Below are positions 8,957 through 16,869 of a DNA stretch of 62,131 nucleotides, one piece after another. A program made the translations under genes and the position numbers. This stretch comes from CAYTTR01 sp964440805 (GTDB lineage Bacteria > Acidobacteriota > Aminicenantia > Aminicenantales > Aminicenantaceae), in the NCBI GenBank assembly GCA_964440805.1, contig CAYTTR010000013.1, positions 1 through 62,131 of the forward strand, written 5' to 3'. Under the pieces are notes generated by a model. The model worked only from the letters and a program-made list of their open reading frames with translations, did no database searches and had not been told where the DNA came from. The first letter of the stretch is position 1. The number at the start of each line of letters is the position of its first letter.

Positions 8957-9841
8957 TTAATAGTTTCCTTTTACTAAGCGAATTTTAACATCCACATATA
9001 TATCTTCGTTTACTCCTGATGTTTGAAGAATTACCCTGATGGTAACCCAGGCCTCATCTTGGTTTGCGGGAAAATGGGGCAGGTAAGGACCAAAATATGT
9101 CACTGAGGCTTTTCCCTCGCTGTTGGTAATGGTTCTTATATTCCGGGTTCCGTTTTCAAATTCCCCTCTTCCTTCGTTTCCTTCCTCATCTAACGGGCGG
9201 ATCTTGTAAAAGACTCTGGCTCCAACAAGGGGAGCTCCATTGGCTAAAGTAACCAAGGCATTAATTTTTGCTTTGGGCGGAGTAGAGGTGACCCAGAGGA
9301 CATTCGGTACTGCATAAGCTTGTAGATCAAGTTCAATCACGTCCCTGATGATATAAAGAGGGGTTCTTTCCCAGATGTATTCTTTTCCTTCTCCGGCAAC
9401 TATGGCTTGGATATAAATTTCAATATCGTTAGGGGACTCCGAATAAGTAGGGAGCTCCGAAGCAGTTGGTCCGTAGTATTGACAACTGGCTTCTCCATTG
9501 GAATTAGTGACAACTGTTTTGGAAGACTGATTTCCATCAAAAAAGCCTATGGTTGCCGGGAATCCGCTGGCATCGCGAATTTCGAAATGAATGGTTCTGT
9601 TAGGAATGGGTATCCCGTCATACTTGCTTAGATGAGCTGTAATGGTGGTGACTGGTCTTGATTCAAGTCCGGCGAAAAGCACATTGGTACTAGTGGTGAG
9701 TTTCAGTATTACGGAAAGGGTCGAAGGGCCTACAGGGGAAGGTTCTTGGATTTGGTTTCTCTTGCAGGATGATGAAAGGAGTAGACTTATTGAAAGACCA
9801 AAAATTAACAGAAGTTTAATTTTCCATCTCATTTTCTTCAT
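8957..9841 (-). CDS. Lipoprotein with two invasin/Big_1-like Ig domains
   Basis: A 294-residue secreted lipoprotein: a hydrophobic signal (about 6-24) ending in the lipobox LSSSC. Two beta-rich repeats follow, each with the Ig-like Big_1 signature of a 'TNSNGEAS.QYYGP' type motif (about residues 110-125 and 240-255: TNSEGKASVTYFGP). It is the last gene of the coaD-pilMNOPQ operon, 2 nt after the preceding lipoprotein. An outer-membrane or pilus-associated role is inferred from that position only. Its 3' end faces priA with a 3-nt gap. I do not recognise a named family. Confidence 0.65.
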   Translation of the reverse strand: MKKMRWKIKLLLIFGLSISLLLSSSCKRNQIQEPSPVGPSTLSVILKLTTSTNVLFAGLESRPVTTITAHLSKYDGIPIPNRTIHFEIRDASGFPATIGFFDGNQSSKTVVTNSNGEASCQYYGPTASELPTYSESPNDIEIYIQAIVAGEGKEYIWERTPLYIIRDVIELDLQAYAVPNVLWVTSTPPKAKINALVTLANGAPLVGARVFYKIRPLDEEGNEGRGEFENGTRNIRTITNSEGKASVTYFGPYLPHFPANQDEAWVTIRVILQTSGVNEDIYVDVKIRLVKGNY

Positions 9842-9843
9842 CC

Positions 9844-10449
9844 TTATTCATCGATGTAATTTGCAAAATATATAGTCAGGTAGCCTGTGGTTTTGACTGT
9901 GTTATTGGTCAGGTCATGACCGTAAAATTCCACTTTGGCGGTAGCGGTTATTGTTCCCTCAGCGCGACCGTCAGCCAGGTTAATCAAGGGGGGTTCAAGC
10001 TTGGCCACTTCCCTGACAATAATAAAGGAGATATCCACTGATTGGTCTATCTCGATAAGCGTGGAAAGGGAGCCTTCAAAGGAATAGGGAACATCAACCC
10101 CTTGGCTGTTTTTCCCGTCGGTCCGGTAATAGCTGACTATATAACGGGTAAGCATGATGCTGTTGTACTGGGAGGAGCCAAAGTGGGATTCAGGCTGGAG
10201 CAGTTTGGCGGTCAAGGTGGCGGAGGCTGTATCGGCAGTGACGTAAGTTCCTCCGGTATCTTCATCTAATTTGACTACATCGGATTGAAGAAAGTTGGCT
10301 TCGTTTCCTTCAATATCTGAGCCTGTTAAATTCAGGAGAACCAGTATGGAAGGAGAGCGGCTCTCATCCTCAATGGGATTACAGGAGCTTAAAAAAAGTG
10401 AAACCAGTAGGATGGCCAATATGGAAATGATTGAATGTAGTTTCTTCAT
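9844..10449 (-). CDS. Hypothetical lipoprotein in the pil operon
   Basis: About 201 residues: signal peptide MKKLHSIISILAILLVSL followed by the lipobox LSSC, then a beta-strand-rich, Ser/Thr-rich body without a motif I can name. ATG 10449 is preferred because GGGTGG lies just upstream. An alternative in-frame ATG at 10470 overlaps the pilQ stop as ATGA and would add seven residues before the signal. It could be a secretin pilotin or a pilus accessory lipoprotein, but nothing in the sequence proves that. Confidence 0.6.
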   Translation of the reverse strand: MKKLHSIISILAILLVSLFLSSCNPIEDESRSPSILVLLNLTGSDIEGNEANFLQSDVVKLDEDTGGTYVTADTASATLTAKLLQPESHFGSSQYNSIMLTRYIVSYYRTDGKNSQGVDVPYSFEGSLSTLIEIDQSVDISFIIVREVAKLEPPLINLADGRAEGTITATAKVEFYGHDLTNNTVKTTGYLTIYFANYIDE

Positions 10450-10466
10450 TTTTTCCACCCTATCCT

Positions 10467-12743
10467 TCATTTTATTATTCTGGGAGTTATAAAGATTAAA
10501 AGTTCACGGTTCTGTTTGGTCCGGGCAAATGATTTGAATAGATTTCCCAGAATTGGAATTTTATGGAAAAAGGGAACCCTTTCTCTGGTGATGGAATCTT
10601 CTGTCCTGTAAATTCCACCAATAATAGTGGTTCCCCCATCAGGAACCATTACCGTAGTACTGGCACTCTGGGTAATAATGGGAGGAATACCGTTGACCAA
10701 GTTGGCGAAGTCAGCTGCATTGTTCTGAATTTCAAGGTACATGATTATAGTTCCCTCGGCTGTAATTTGGGGCGTGGCTTTAAGTTCCAGAGCAGCATTT
10801 ACATACCGGGTGGTGACGGTGAAGTTGGCCACTGTTTGAACAGGTATCTGCCTTCCCTGGATGATATTGGCTTCTTTATTGTTTTGAGTAGTAACTGTAG
10901 GAGCGGAAATAATGCGTCCCGTTCCAGATGTTTCCATAGCGGAGAGGGCCATATCCAGCCGGAAGGTATCCAGGACATTAGCTACAGAGAGTCCTATGGA
11001 TGTGGAAAAAGCAGGGGCTGGGAGATTAATGGCATAACCTCCGAGGGGACCGCCGATACCTTTGGTGACAATGCCTTGGGGGATCATGGCTCCATCGACT
11101 AACATTTTATTGGGGAATTGGAGAGAGGTCTGGTTCCCATAAAAGGGATCTGATATTCCCCGCCAACCCCATTGAATTCCCAGGTTGCGAATGAAAGTGG
11201 AAGTGGCTTCCACGATACGGGCTTCAATGGAAACTTGGGGAGTGGCTGTATCAAAGACAGAGATAAGTTTTTCCATCAGTTCCATGCGGTCTTTGACTTC
11301 GGTAATGATCAAAGTGTTGGTTCTTTCGTCGATTATAATCTCTCCCCGGTTGGAGAGCTTGGTTCTAAGGAGCTGTTGTATTTCGGATGCTTTAGAGTAA
11401 GAGAGAGTGAAAGTTTTAACCTGGATAGGACCGGCTAATTCCTTGCTTTCCTGCAGTCTCTGTATTTCCTGTTGTTCCTGGGTTAGGACGTTTACCGGGG
11501 CAATCCTGAGGACGTTTCCTTCAAGGGACTTTCCCATTTTGTTTATCTTGAGAATAAGATCAAGGGCTTGGTCCCAGGGAACATCTTCCAAATCCACCGT
11601 AACGGTACCTCTGACTCCTGGGTCAAAAACTACATTTAGTCCAGCGAAATTAGCCAGGTAAAGGACTACATCCCTTAGATCAGCGTCTTTGAATTTAAGA
11701 CTGATGATTTCTCCGGAGTATTGTTCTTCTAATGCAGTTATGATTTTTGGTTGGAACTGCTGCTCTTCCTCTTGGGATTGAGGAGGAGAAGGCTCTGTAT
11801 TTATGGATGATTTGGAGTTTTTCAACTCCTGGGCTTTGTTTTCCTCTGCCGGATTTATTTTTTCAGTAGGAGATGACTCTTCAGCAGTTTCTTCTGTCAA
11901 AACTTCTTCTTTTGTGACCGGAGTCATAAGTTGGCTTAGCTCAAAAGGAGCGCTTTCGTCCTCAAAAAAAGAAATTATTAATTCCCCTTTATCAGAATTC
12001 ATGGAATAGTACTTTGCTTTTTCCAGATCAAAGACAAGCCTGGTTATGGTATGGGGATTATTAATCTGGAATTGAGCTGCCCTGACCTGCTTGATCCCCA
12101 TTTTGTTTACTGGAATGTTCATTGGAGGCCGCGTAAAGTAGGCGTGGTAAAGATCGACTACCAGGCGAAGAGGTTTATCCAGAGCGAAAACATAAGGGAA
12201 AACCTCTCCATTTAACCGGGCTTTGAGAGATAGTTTCTCTTCTTCTTCTGAAATGGAAATGTTATTAAGTTGGACCGGTTTTTGTCGGGAAAGCAATGAT
12301 AAGTTCTCTAATTCTTGTTGGAAAGAATCCTTGTCCATTTTGTTCTGGAATTCGATCAGCTCAATGATTGTATTGTTCTCATCAGAGATTATGGTATATG
12401 GTACTTGACGGGTAAGATCGATAAACAGATTGAGGCGGCCGGACTCCTTTTTATCTATCTTTATATTCTTTATCAGGTTTTGTTTTCCATTGATAACAGG
12501 ATTACTGATTTCCTGGATATTGGTTAAAGCCACTACCAGAGTAGGCGGGGAATCCTGGGCGAAATAGGTGCTTTCTATAGCAAGAGGTGAATTAGCTTCC
12601 AGGATTATCTTTGTACTGAGAGAATCAGCAACAACGGAGATACTATTTATATTGATGAGGTGCTGGTTGTTCGCTGCAAATCCACTGATTATAAAAAGAA
12701 TACATAAAAAGGAGATAACCTGCAAAAATATTTTCCTTTTCAT
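10467..12743 (-). CDS. pilQ: Type IV pilus secretin PilQ
   Basis: The 758-residue outer-membrane secretin through which the pilus passes. Order of parts: signal peptide (about 1-23); two AMIN-type peptidoglycan-binding regions (about 30-130 and 155-260); a low-complexity Pro/Glu linker (about 275-330); an STN/N0 domain (ISLKFKDADLRDVVLYLANF); a secretin N1 domain (VKTFTLSYSKASEIQQLLRT); and the C-terminal secretin barrel with VPDGGTTIIGGI and VPFFHKIPILGNLF. All expected pieces are present. It starts 1 nt after pilP. Confidence 0.95.
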   Translation of the reverse strand: MKRKIFLQVISFLCILFIISGFAANNQHLININSISVVADSLSTKIILEANSPLAIESTYFAQDSPPTLVVALTNIQEISNPVINGKQNLIKNIKIDKKESGRLNLFIDLTRQVPYTIISDENNTIIELIEFQNKMDKDSFQQELENLSLLSRQKPVQLNNISISEEEEKLSLKARLNGEVFPYVFALDKPLRLVVDLYHAYFTRPPMNIPVNKMGIKQVRAAQFQINNPHTITRLVFDLEKAKYYSMNSDKGELIISFFEDESAPFELSQLMTPVTKEEVLTEETAEESSPTEKINPAEENKAQELKNSKSSINTEPSPPQSQEEEQQFQPKIITALEEQYSGEIISLKFKDADLRDVVLYLANFAGLNVVFDPGVRGTVTVDLEDVPWDQALDLILKINKMGKSLEGNVLRIAPVNVLTQEQQEIQRLQESKELAGPIQVKTFTLSYSKASEIQQLLRTKLSNRGEIIIDERTNTLIITEVKDRMELMEKLISVFDTATPQVSIEARIVEATSTFIRNLGIQWGWRGISDPFYGNQTSLQFPNKMLVDGAMIPQGIVTKGIGGPLGGYAINLPAPAFSTSIGLSVANVLDTFRLDMALSAMETSGTGRIISAPTVTTQNNKEANIIQGRQIPVQTVANFTVTTRYVNAALELKATPQITAEGTIIMYLEIQNNAADFANLVNGIPPIITQSASTTVMVPDGGTTIIGGIYRTEDSITRERVPFFHKIPILGNLFKSFARTKQNRELLIFITPRIIK

Positions 12744-12744
12744 G

Positions 12745-13200
12745 TTATTTCTCCTGAGGATTGATTTCTTTGGTTATGTCTTTTGGACGCATCAACGGAA
12801 TGTCCCTTTCTCTTGTTTTTCTGAAAACAACTTTTGATTCCTCGATGGAAAGAACAAACCCGTCTTCAAATTGGTCCCCGCTTTTGATGTAGTAAGGAAA
12901 TTCTTGAGGTCCGTTGATAATAGCCGTATATTCTCCTCTGGCCTTGACGATCCCGATGAGGACAGTGTCATCGATGGACATTTGGTGTGTTCCTGTAATG
13001 GCTGTTTTTTCCCTTATATCACGACCGGCCAGAAGGTCACGAAAGGGATCCCGCCTGCCTTCCGGTTCATAAATTTGTTTCCCTGCTTCGGTTTTTAATT
13101 GAGGAAAAGCAGTTGTTTCTTGTTCTTGCTGGGAGAGGGAAATTTGGGGAAAAATGAAAACAATTATGAAAAGGATAGGTAAAGCTAATTGTTTTTTCAT
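12745..13200 (-). CDS. pilP: Type IV pilus inner-membrane lipoprotein-like PilP
   Basis: A 151-residue protein with an N-terminal signal, a short disordered stretch with the PilP hallmark 'GRRDPFRDLL' (about 50-60), and a C-terminal beta domain (VLIGIVKARGEYTAII). PilP links PilN/PilO to PilQ in the periplasm. I chose ATG 13200, with AGGAG 7 nt before it, over ATG 13215, which overlaps pilO. There is no clear lipobox cysteine after the signal, so it may be a soluble periplasmic or signal-anchored form rather than a lipoprotein. Confidence 0.88.
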   Translation of the reverse strand: MKKQLALPILFIIVFIFPQISLSQQEQETTAFPQLKTEAGKQIYEPEGRRDPFRDLLAGRDIREKTAITGTHQMSIDDTVLIGIVKARGEYTAIINGPQEFPYYIKSGDQFEDGFVLSIEESKVVFRKTRERDIPLMRPKDITKEINPQEK

Positions 13201-13211
13201 GGCTTTTCTCC

Positions 13212-13781
13212 TCATTTTTTTCGTTTGGCTTGAACTTGAGCTTCTGGTTGTTCTTTAAAGATATAGGTTTTAGCTGTAAAATTGGCTGAAATGGTGGATG
13301 CTTCGCTTTGATCACTTAAAGCCTTGATGGAGAATCCTTCAATATTGTAAAGCCGGGAAAAGCGGCTCAGTCTGTCAAAAAAGATAGCTAAGTTATGATA
13401 GTTGCCTGTGATTTCAATTGAAATGGGACTTTCGGCATAAAATTCTTGTTCAATCTCCGGTCTTGGAGTAAACCGGGCAATGTTCAGGCGGGAATCAAAG
13501 GCTAACTGTTGAATCCGGCGAAGAATATCAGCAATTTCTTTTTTCTGGGGAATTATGGCTTCCAGTTCATTGAGAGTGGCGTTCATTGTTTTAAGCTCTT
13601 CTTCAATTGAGTCAAGCTGCTTCTTTTTCGCCCTGAGTTTTATGACTTCTTCTTCCACCTTTATTCGCTCTGCCTTGATATCTGCTATCTCATTGTTCTT
13701 CGGTTTAAAATAGGCAAAGAAGAAAAGACCAAAAAAGACGACCGCCAGCACCAAATGTCCGTACCAGGGCCAGTCTCTCAT
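13212..13781 (-). CDS. pilO: Type IV pilus assembly protein PilO
   Basis: A 189-residue single-pass inner-membrane protein: one membrane helix (HLVLAVVFFGLFFFAYF, about 9-25), a coiled coil (about 35-85), and a periplasmic ferredoxin-like domain (ISIEITGNYHNLAIFFDRLSR typifies the family). It pairs with PilN to form the alignment complex between PilM and PilQ. It overlaps pilN by 4 nt. Confidence 0.9.
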   Translation of the reverse strand: MRDWPWYGHLVLAVVFFGLFFFAYFKPKNNEIADIKAERIKVEEEVIKLRAKKKQLDSIEEELKTMNATLNELEAIIPQKKEIADILRRIQQLAFDSRLNIARFTPRPEIEQEFYAESPISIEITGNYHNLAIFFDRLSRFSRLYNIEGFSIKALSDQSEASTISANFTAKTYIFKEQPEAQVQAKRKK

Positions 13782-14395
13782 CTTTTCCTCCTTTTTGGAT
13801 CGCCAGTTTCCTGGACATTCAAAGCTTGGTTAAAAATATAATTTAACGTCAGTGCGAATTCCAGGAACTGGTCGTTCCGTTCTCTCCTCTGGGTGGAGGA
13901 AATGAGTTCGATATTCTGGAAATAAGGGCTTTCTTCCAGGTTGAATATATAGTCAGCAATCAAATTATTAGAAAGAGCTCTGCCTTTGATTTCGATTCTC
14001 TGACCGCTGAAAGAAGCTTCTTTCAACCATACCCAGTCGGGAATATTCCGGCTTAACTCATCCAAGATTTTAACAGCCACGTCCTGGCGAGCTTTCAGAT
14101 CATTGATAAGATTGATTTTTCTCTCCAGAAGATTTTTCTGCTGTTCGAGCTCCTGAAGTTTGGCTTCGACATCTTTAAGTTCTTGTTTTTCCAGTCGGGC
14201 TGCCTGAAGAAGTTCTTGTTCATGTGAAAGTGTATTTTTTTGAGATATAAAAAGAAGACCCAAGACAACTATCAGGAGAAGGTAAATCAATCCAAACAGG
14301 GGAGGTTTTTTCTTTCCCCTTATTACCGGAGCTGAAATATCTGTTGTTTCCCTTATTTCCCGTTTTTCCGGTTTTAATAAGTTAATTCTGATCAT
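13778..14395 (-). CDS. pilN: Type IV pilus assembly protein PilN
   Basis: A 205-residue protein that begins MIRINLL, the cytoplasmic peptide PilN inserts into PilM. One membrane helix follows (LIYLLLIVVLGLLFIS, about 36-52), then a coiled coil and a periplasmic domain with the typical 'NIPDWVWLKEASFSG' stretch. It starts 5 nt after the pilM stop. Confidence 0.92.
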   Translation of the reverse strand: MIRINLLKPEKREIRETTDISAPVIRGKKKPPLFGLIYLLLIVVLGLLFISQKNTLSHEQELLQAARLEKQELKDVEAKLQELEQQKNLLERKINLINDLKARQDVAVKILDELSRNIPDWVWLKEASFSGQRIEIKGRALSNNLIADYIFNLEESPYFQNIELISSTQRRERNDQFLEFALTLNYIFNQALNVQETGDPKRRKR

Positions 14396-14400
14396 GGCTT

Positions 14401-15477
14401 TTATTCCATTTTTCGAGTGGCTAATCCAGTGGCAATGCCAAAGATTGGTGCCATGTCCTCAAAATACATGGAATCGAATTTTTTTTCGTCGTAGGAAATT
14501 CTGCGAAAAGGCTGAAAGATTTCTGTCTTAATGGTGAATTGTTGTTCGAAATGGGCCGAAAGGTTGGACAGCTTGGATAGTCCTCCGCTGAGGAGAATCA
14601 GTTCTATTTTTTTCCCTTCCTTGTCAACTGCTTCAAAGAAAGAGAACGTTTTTTCTATTTCTTCAAGAAGGCTCTGGATATTCACGTTTAAAACAGCTTC
14701 TACTTGCTCAGATTGAATGTCTTTAACCGGCAGATCTTTGAGAGCTTTCTCCGCTTCTTCAAAGCTGATGTTTAAATCCTTGCTGAGATTTTCAGCAAAA
14801 AAGGAACCTCCCATAGCCAGATCCCGAAATAACTGGGGGACTCCTTTTTCGATGATTATTACATTGGTGATGTTTGCTCCCAGGTTGATGATAGCGGTTG
14901 TCTTTTCTTTGAATGCTTCCGGATAATTAATTTCATAGGCATTTTGAAGAGCAAATACATCCACATCAATAATTTCAAGATTCTTCCTTGTTTGGGAGAC
15001 TACATTGCTGTAATTGGATATTTTATCTTTTTTGGCTGCTACTAAGAGAATATCCAGGTTTTTTTCCGGCTGAGTTTGAGGAGGACGGATAATAGCATAG
15101 TCCACATTTGTTTCTTCATAAGGATAAGGAATATTGTGCTTGGCTTCCCAGATAATAGATTCAGCCAGTTCCTCTGTTTCCATGTTGGGGAGGGATATTT
15201 TTTTGATTATAACGGAATTTCCGGAAATAGATATAATCACATTCCTGTTTGAGATTTTATTTTCGTCAAACACTAACTTGATGGTTTCAGCAACAGCAGC
15301 CGAATCGATGACTGTGCCCTCAACAATGGCATCGTGAGGAAGGGTTTCATAACCGATTTTTTTGACCTCGTAATAATCTTCCCCTTCTTTTCTTTTAGAC
15401 TTGAGCTCTACAGCCTTGACGGCATGGGAGCCGATGTCTAATCCGACCAAAGTTTTTTCTCGACTCAGTCCGATCAT
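14401..15477 (-). CDS. pilM: Type IV pilus actin-like ATPase PilM
   Basis: A cytoplasmic actin-fold protein of 358 residues. Phosphate 1 motif LVGLDIGSHAVKAVEL (about 11-26), a central INLGANITNVIIIEKG phosphate-2-type motif, and adenosine motif ILLSGGLSKLSNL are visible. PilM recruits PilN and connects the pilus motor side to the alignment complex. Its start overlaps the coaD stop by 4 nt, coupling an essential CoA gene to pilus synthesis. Confidence 0.93.
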   Translation of the reverse strand: MIGLSREKTLVGLDIGSHAVKAVELKSKRKEGEDYYEVKKIGYETLPHDAIVEGTVIDSAAVAETIKLVFDENKISNRNVIISISGNSVIIKKISLPNMETEELAESIIWEAKHNIPYPYEETNVDYAIIRPPQTQPEKNLDILLVAAKKDKISNYSNVVSQTRKNLEIIDVDVFALQNAYEINYPEAFKEKTTAIINLGANITNVIIIEKGVPQLFRDLAMGGSFFAENLSKDLNISFEEAEKALKDLPVKDIQSEQVEAVLNVNIQSLLEEIEKTFSFFEAVDKEGKKIELILLSGGLSKLSNLSAHFEQQFTIKTEIFQPFRRISYDEKKFDSMYFEDMAPIFGIATGLATRKME

Positions 15478-15997
15478 TTTTTTTCCTTTATATTGGATAA
15501 ATTAACCGGTTCTTTAAATTTTTCTTTAAGACGCTTTTCAATGATTTCTGGCACCAGGTCCCTAAGACAGCCTCCCAGCATGCTTATTTCCTTGACCATC
15601 CGGGAACTGAGGAAAGAGTATTCTTGACTGGGCATCATGAATAAAGTTTCAATTTCCGGATTCAATTTCCGGTTCATAAGGGCCATTTGAAATTCATATT
15701 CGAAATCAGAAATAGCTCTTAAGCCTCTCATGACTACATTGGCCTTATTTTTCTGGGCAAAATCCACCAGAAGACCATGAAAAGCTCTCACTTCAACCTT
15801 TTTCTCTGTGGAGAAAATATCTTTAATCATGTCCACCCTTTCTTTAGTCGGAAAAAGCGGACTTTTTTTGGGATTTTCCAGAACGGCAATGAGAATTTGG
15901 TCGAATATTTTTAACCCCCTTTGTATTATATCGACATGTCCATTGGTTATTGGGTCAAAGGAACCCGGGTAAACCGCTTTTTTTTTTCGTCCCTCAT
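15474..15997 (-). CDS. coaD: Phosphopantetheine adenylyltransferase, reading frame broken at an A10 run
   Basis: Fourth step of CoA synthesis. Reading from ATG 15997, the frame enters a run of ten A (15987-15978 on the minus strand) and leaves it out of frame. Immediately after the run, in the other frame, the complete enzyme follows: VYPGSFDPITNGH (nucleotide-binding motif), then MRGLRAISDFEYEFQMA and the C-terminal EYSFLSSRMVKEI. One extra A would give a continuous 174-residue protein beginning MRDEKKKAVYPGSF. No ATG, GTG or TTG exists in the downstream frame before the catalytic motif. A GTG at 15836 opens that frame, but would yield a 120-residue enzyme lacking the active site. Likely explanations are a homopolymer read error or polymerase slippage. 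Confidence 0.85.
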
Positions 15998-16022
15998 ACT
16001 AAATTTTTCCCAACTGAGATAG

Positions 16023-16051
16023 TTATTAACAAAAAAAAAACGGTTTGTCAA
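16023..16051 (-). promoter_or_regulatory. Probable promoter of the coaD-pil operon
   Basis: On the minus strand, TTGACA (16051-16046), a 17-nt spacer containing a run of T, and TAATAA (16028-16023) stand about 25 nt upstream of the coaD ATG. A perfect -35 with ideal spacing makes this one of the clearer promoters of the window. Confidence 0.5.
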
Positions 16052-16143
16052 ATATATTTTTCTTTTTTTTCTTTAAAATAAGGAAGATACTGCCATTTTT
16101 CAGTTTTGTCTTTATTGTGGTAGAATAATAATAAAAAAATGTT

Positions 16144-16869
16144 ATGTTTTTAAGAAAAATATTTCAGAAAACAGGATTTATTCTTCTTATCTTAGCAGCG
16201 GGGAAAGGTATCTTTTTTTCCCAGGAAGAAAGGTTGACCTTGCTGCGCCAGAAAATGGTCAAAGAACAGCTTTTAGCCAGGAACATCACAGATAAAGAAG
16301 TGATTTCGGTTATGCAAAAAGTGCCCCGTCATCTTTTTGTTGATCCAAGGTACCGTGACCAGGCTTATCAGGATCATCCTCTTCCTATTGACGAAGGACA
16401 AACAATTTCTCAGCCTTATATCGTTGCCTTGATGACTCAATGCCTTGATCTGAAAAAAGGAGACAGAGTTTTAGAAATCGGGACTGGTTCAGGTTACCAG
16501 GCGGCTGTTCTTGCCTGTCTTACCGACCAGGTTTTTTCTGTTGAAATACGGAAGAATTTGGCTGAAAAATCAAGTGAAACTTTGAAAAAAACGGGTTATG
16601 ATAATGTTCAGGTTAAATGGGGAGACGGATATTTTGGCTGGGAAGAGCATGCTCCTTATGATGCGATTATTGTTACCTGTGCTGCCAATCATATTCCTCC
16701 CCCTCTAATGAAACAACTCAAGGAGGGCGGCCGGCTGGTAATTCCGCTGGGGAGTACATTGTATTTCCAGACTTTAACAAAAATTACGAAAACTGTAGAC
16801 AAACCTCAAGTGGAACATATATTAGGAGTCCGTTTTGTTCCCATGGTGGGGGAAATGGAGAAAAAATGA
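16144..16869 (+). CDS. pcm: Protein-L-isoaspartate O-methyltransferase with N-terminal signal/anchor
   Basis: Repairs isoaspartyl damage in proteins using S-adenosylmethionine. The core (about 28-235) includes VPRHLFVDP, GQTISQPYIVA, the SAM-binding motif VLEIGTGSGYQAAVLA (about 116-131) and GGRLVIPLG. The first 25 residues are basic and then hydrophobic (TGFILLILAAGKGIFF), resembling a signal peptide or anchor that cytosolic Pcm proteins lack, so the enzyme may act in the periplasm. The 3' end overlaps the convergent membrane-protein gene by 48 nt. Confidence 0.88.
   Translation: MFLRKIFQKTGFILLILAAGKGIFFSQEERLTLLRQKMVKEQLLARNITDKEVISVMQKVPRHLFVDPRYRDQAYQDHPLPIDEGQTISQPYIVALMTQCLDLKKGDRVLEIGTGSGYQAAVLACLTDQVFSVEIRKNLAEKSSETLKKTGYDNVQVKWGDGYFGWEEHAPYDAIIVTCAANHIPPPLMKQLKEGGRLVIPLGSTLYFQTLTKITKTVDKPQVEHILGVRFVPMVGEMEKK

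Noticed and set aside
10563..11102. 179-codon frame opposite pilQ
   Set aside because: Antisense shadow of the well-conserved secretin domain.
15474..15836. A 120-residue coaD beginning at GTG 15836
   Set aside because: It would lack the nucleotide-binding motif that is plainly encoded just upstream in the same frame; the real problem is a one-base discrepancy in the A10 run.
16106..16129. Promoter for pcm from TTGTCT and TAGAAT
   Set aside because: The spacing is only about 9 nt, too short for a sigma-70 promoter.
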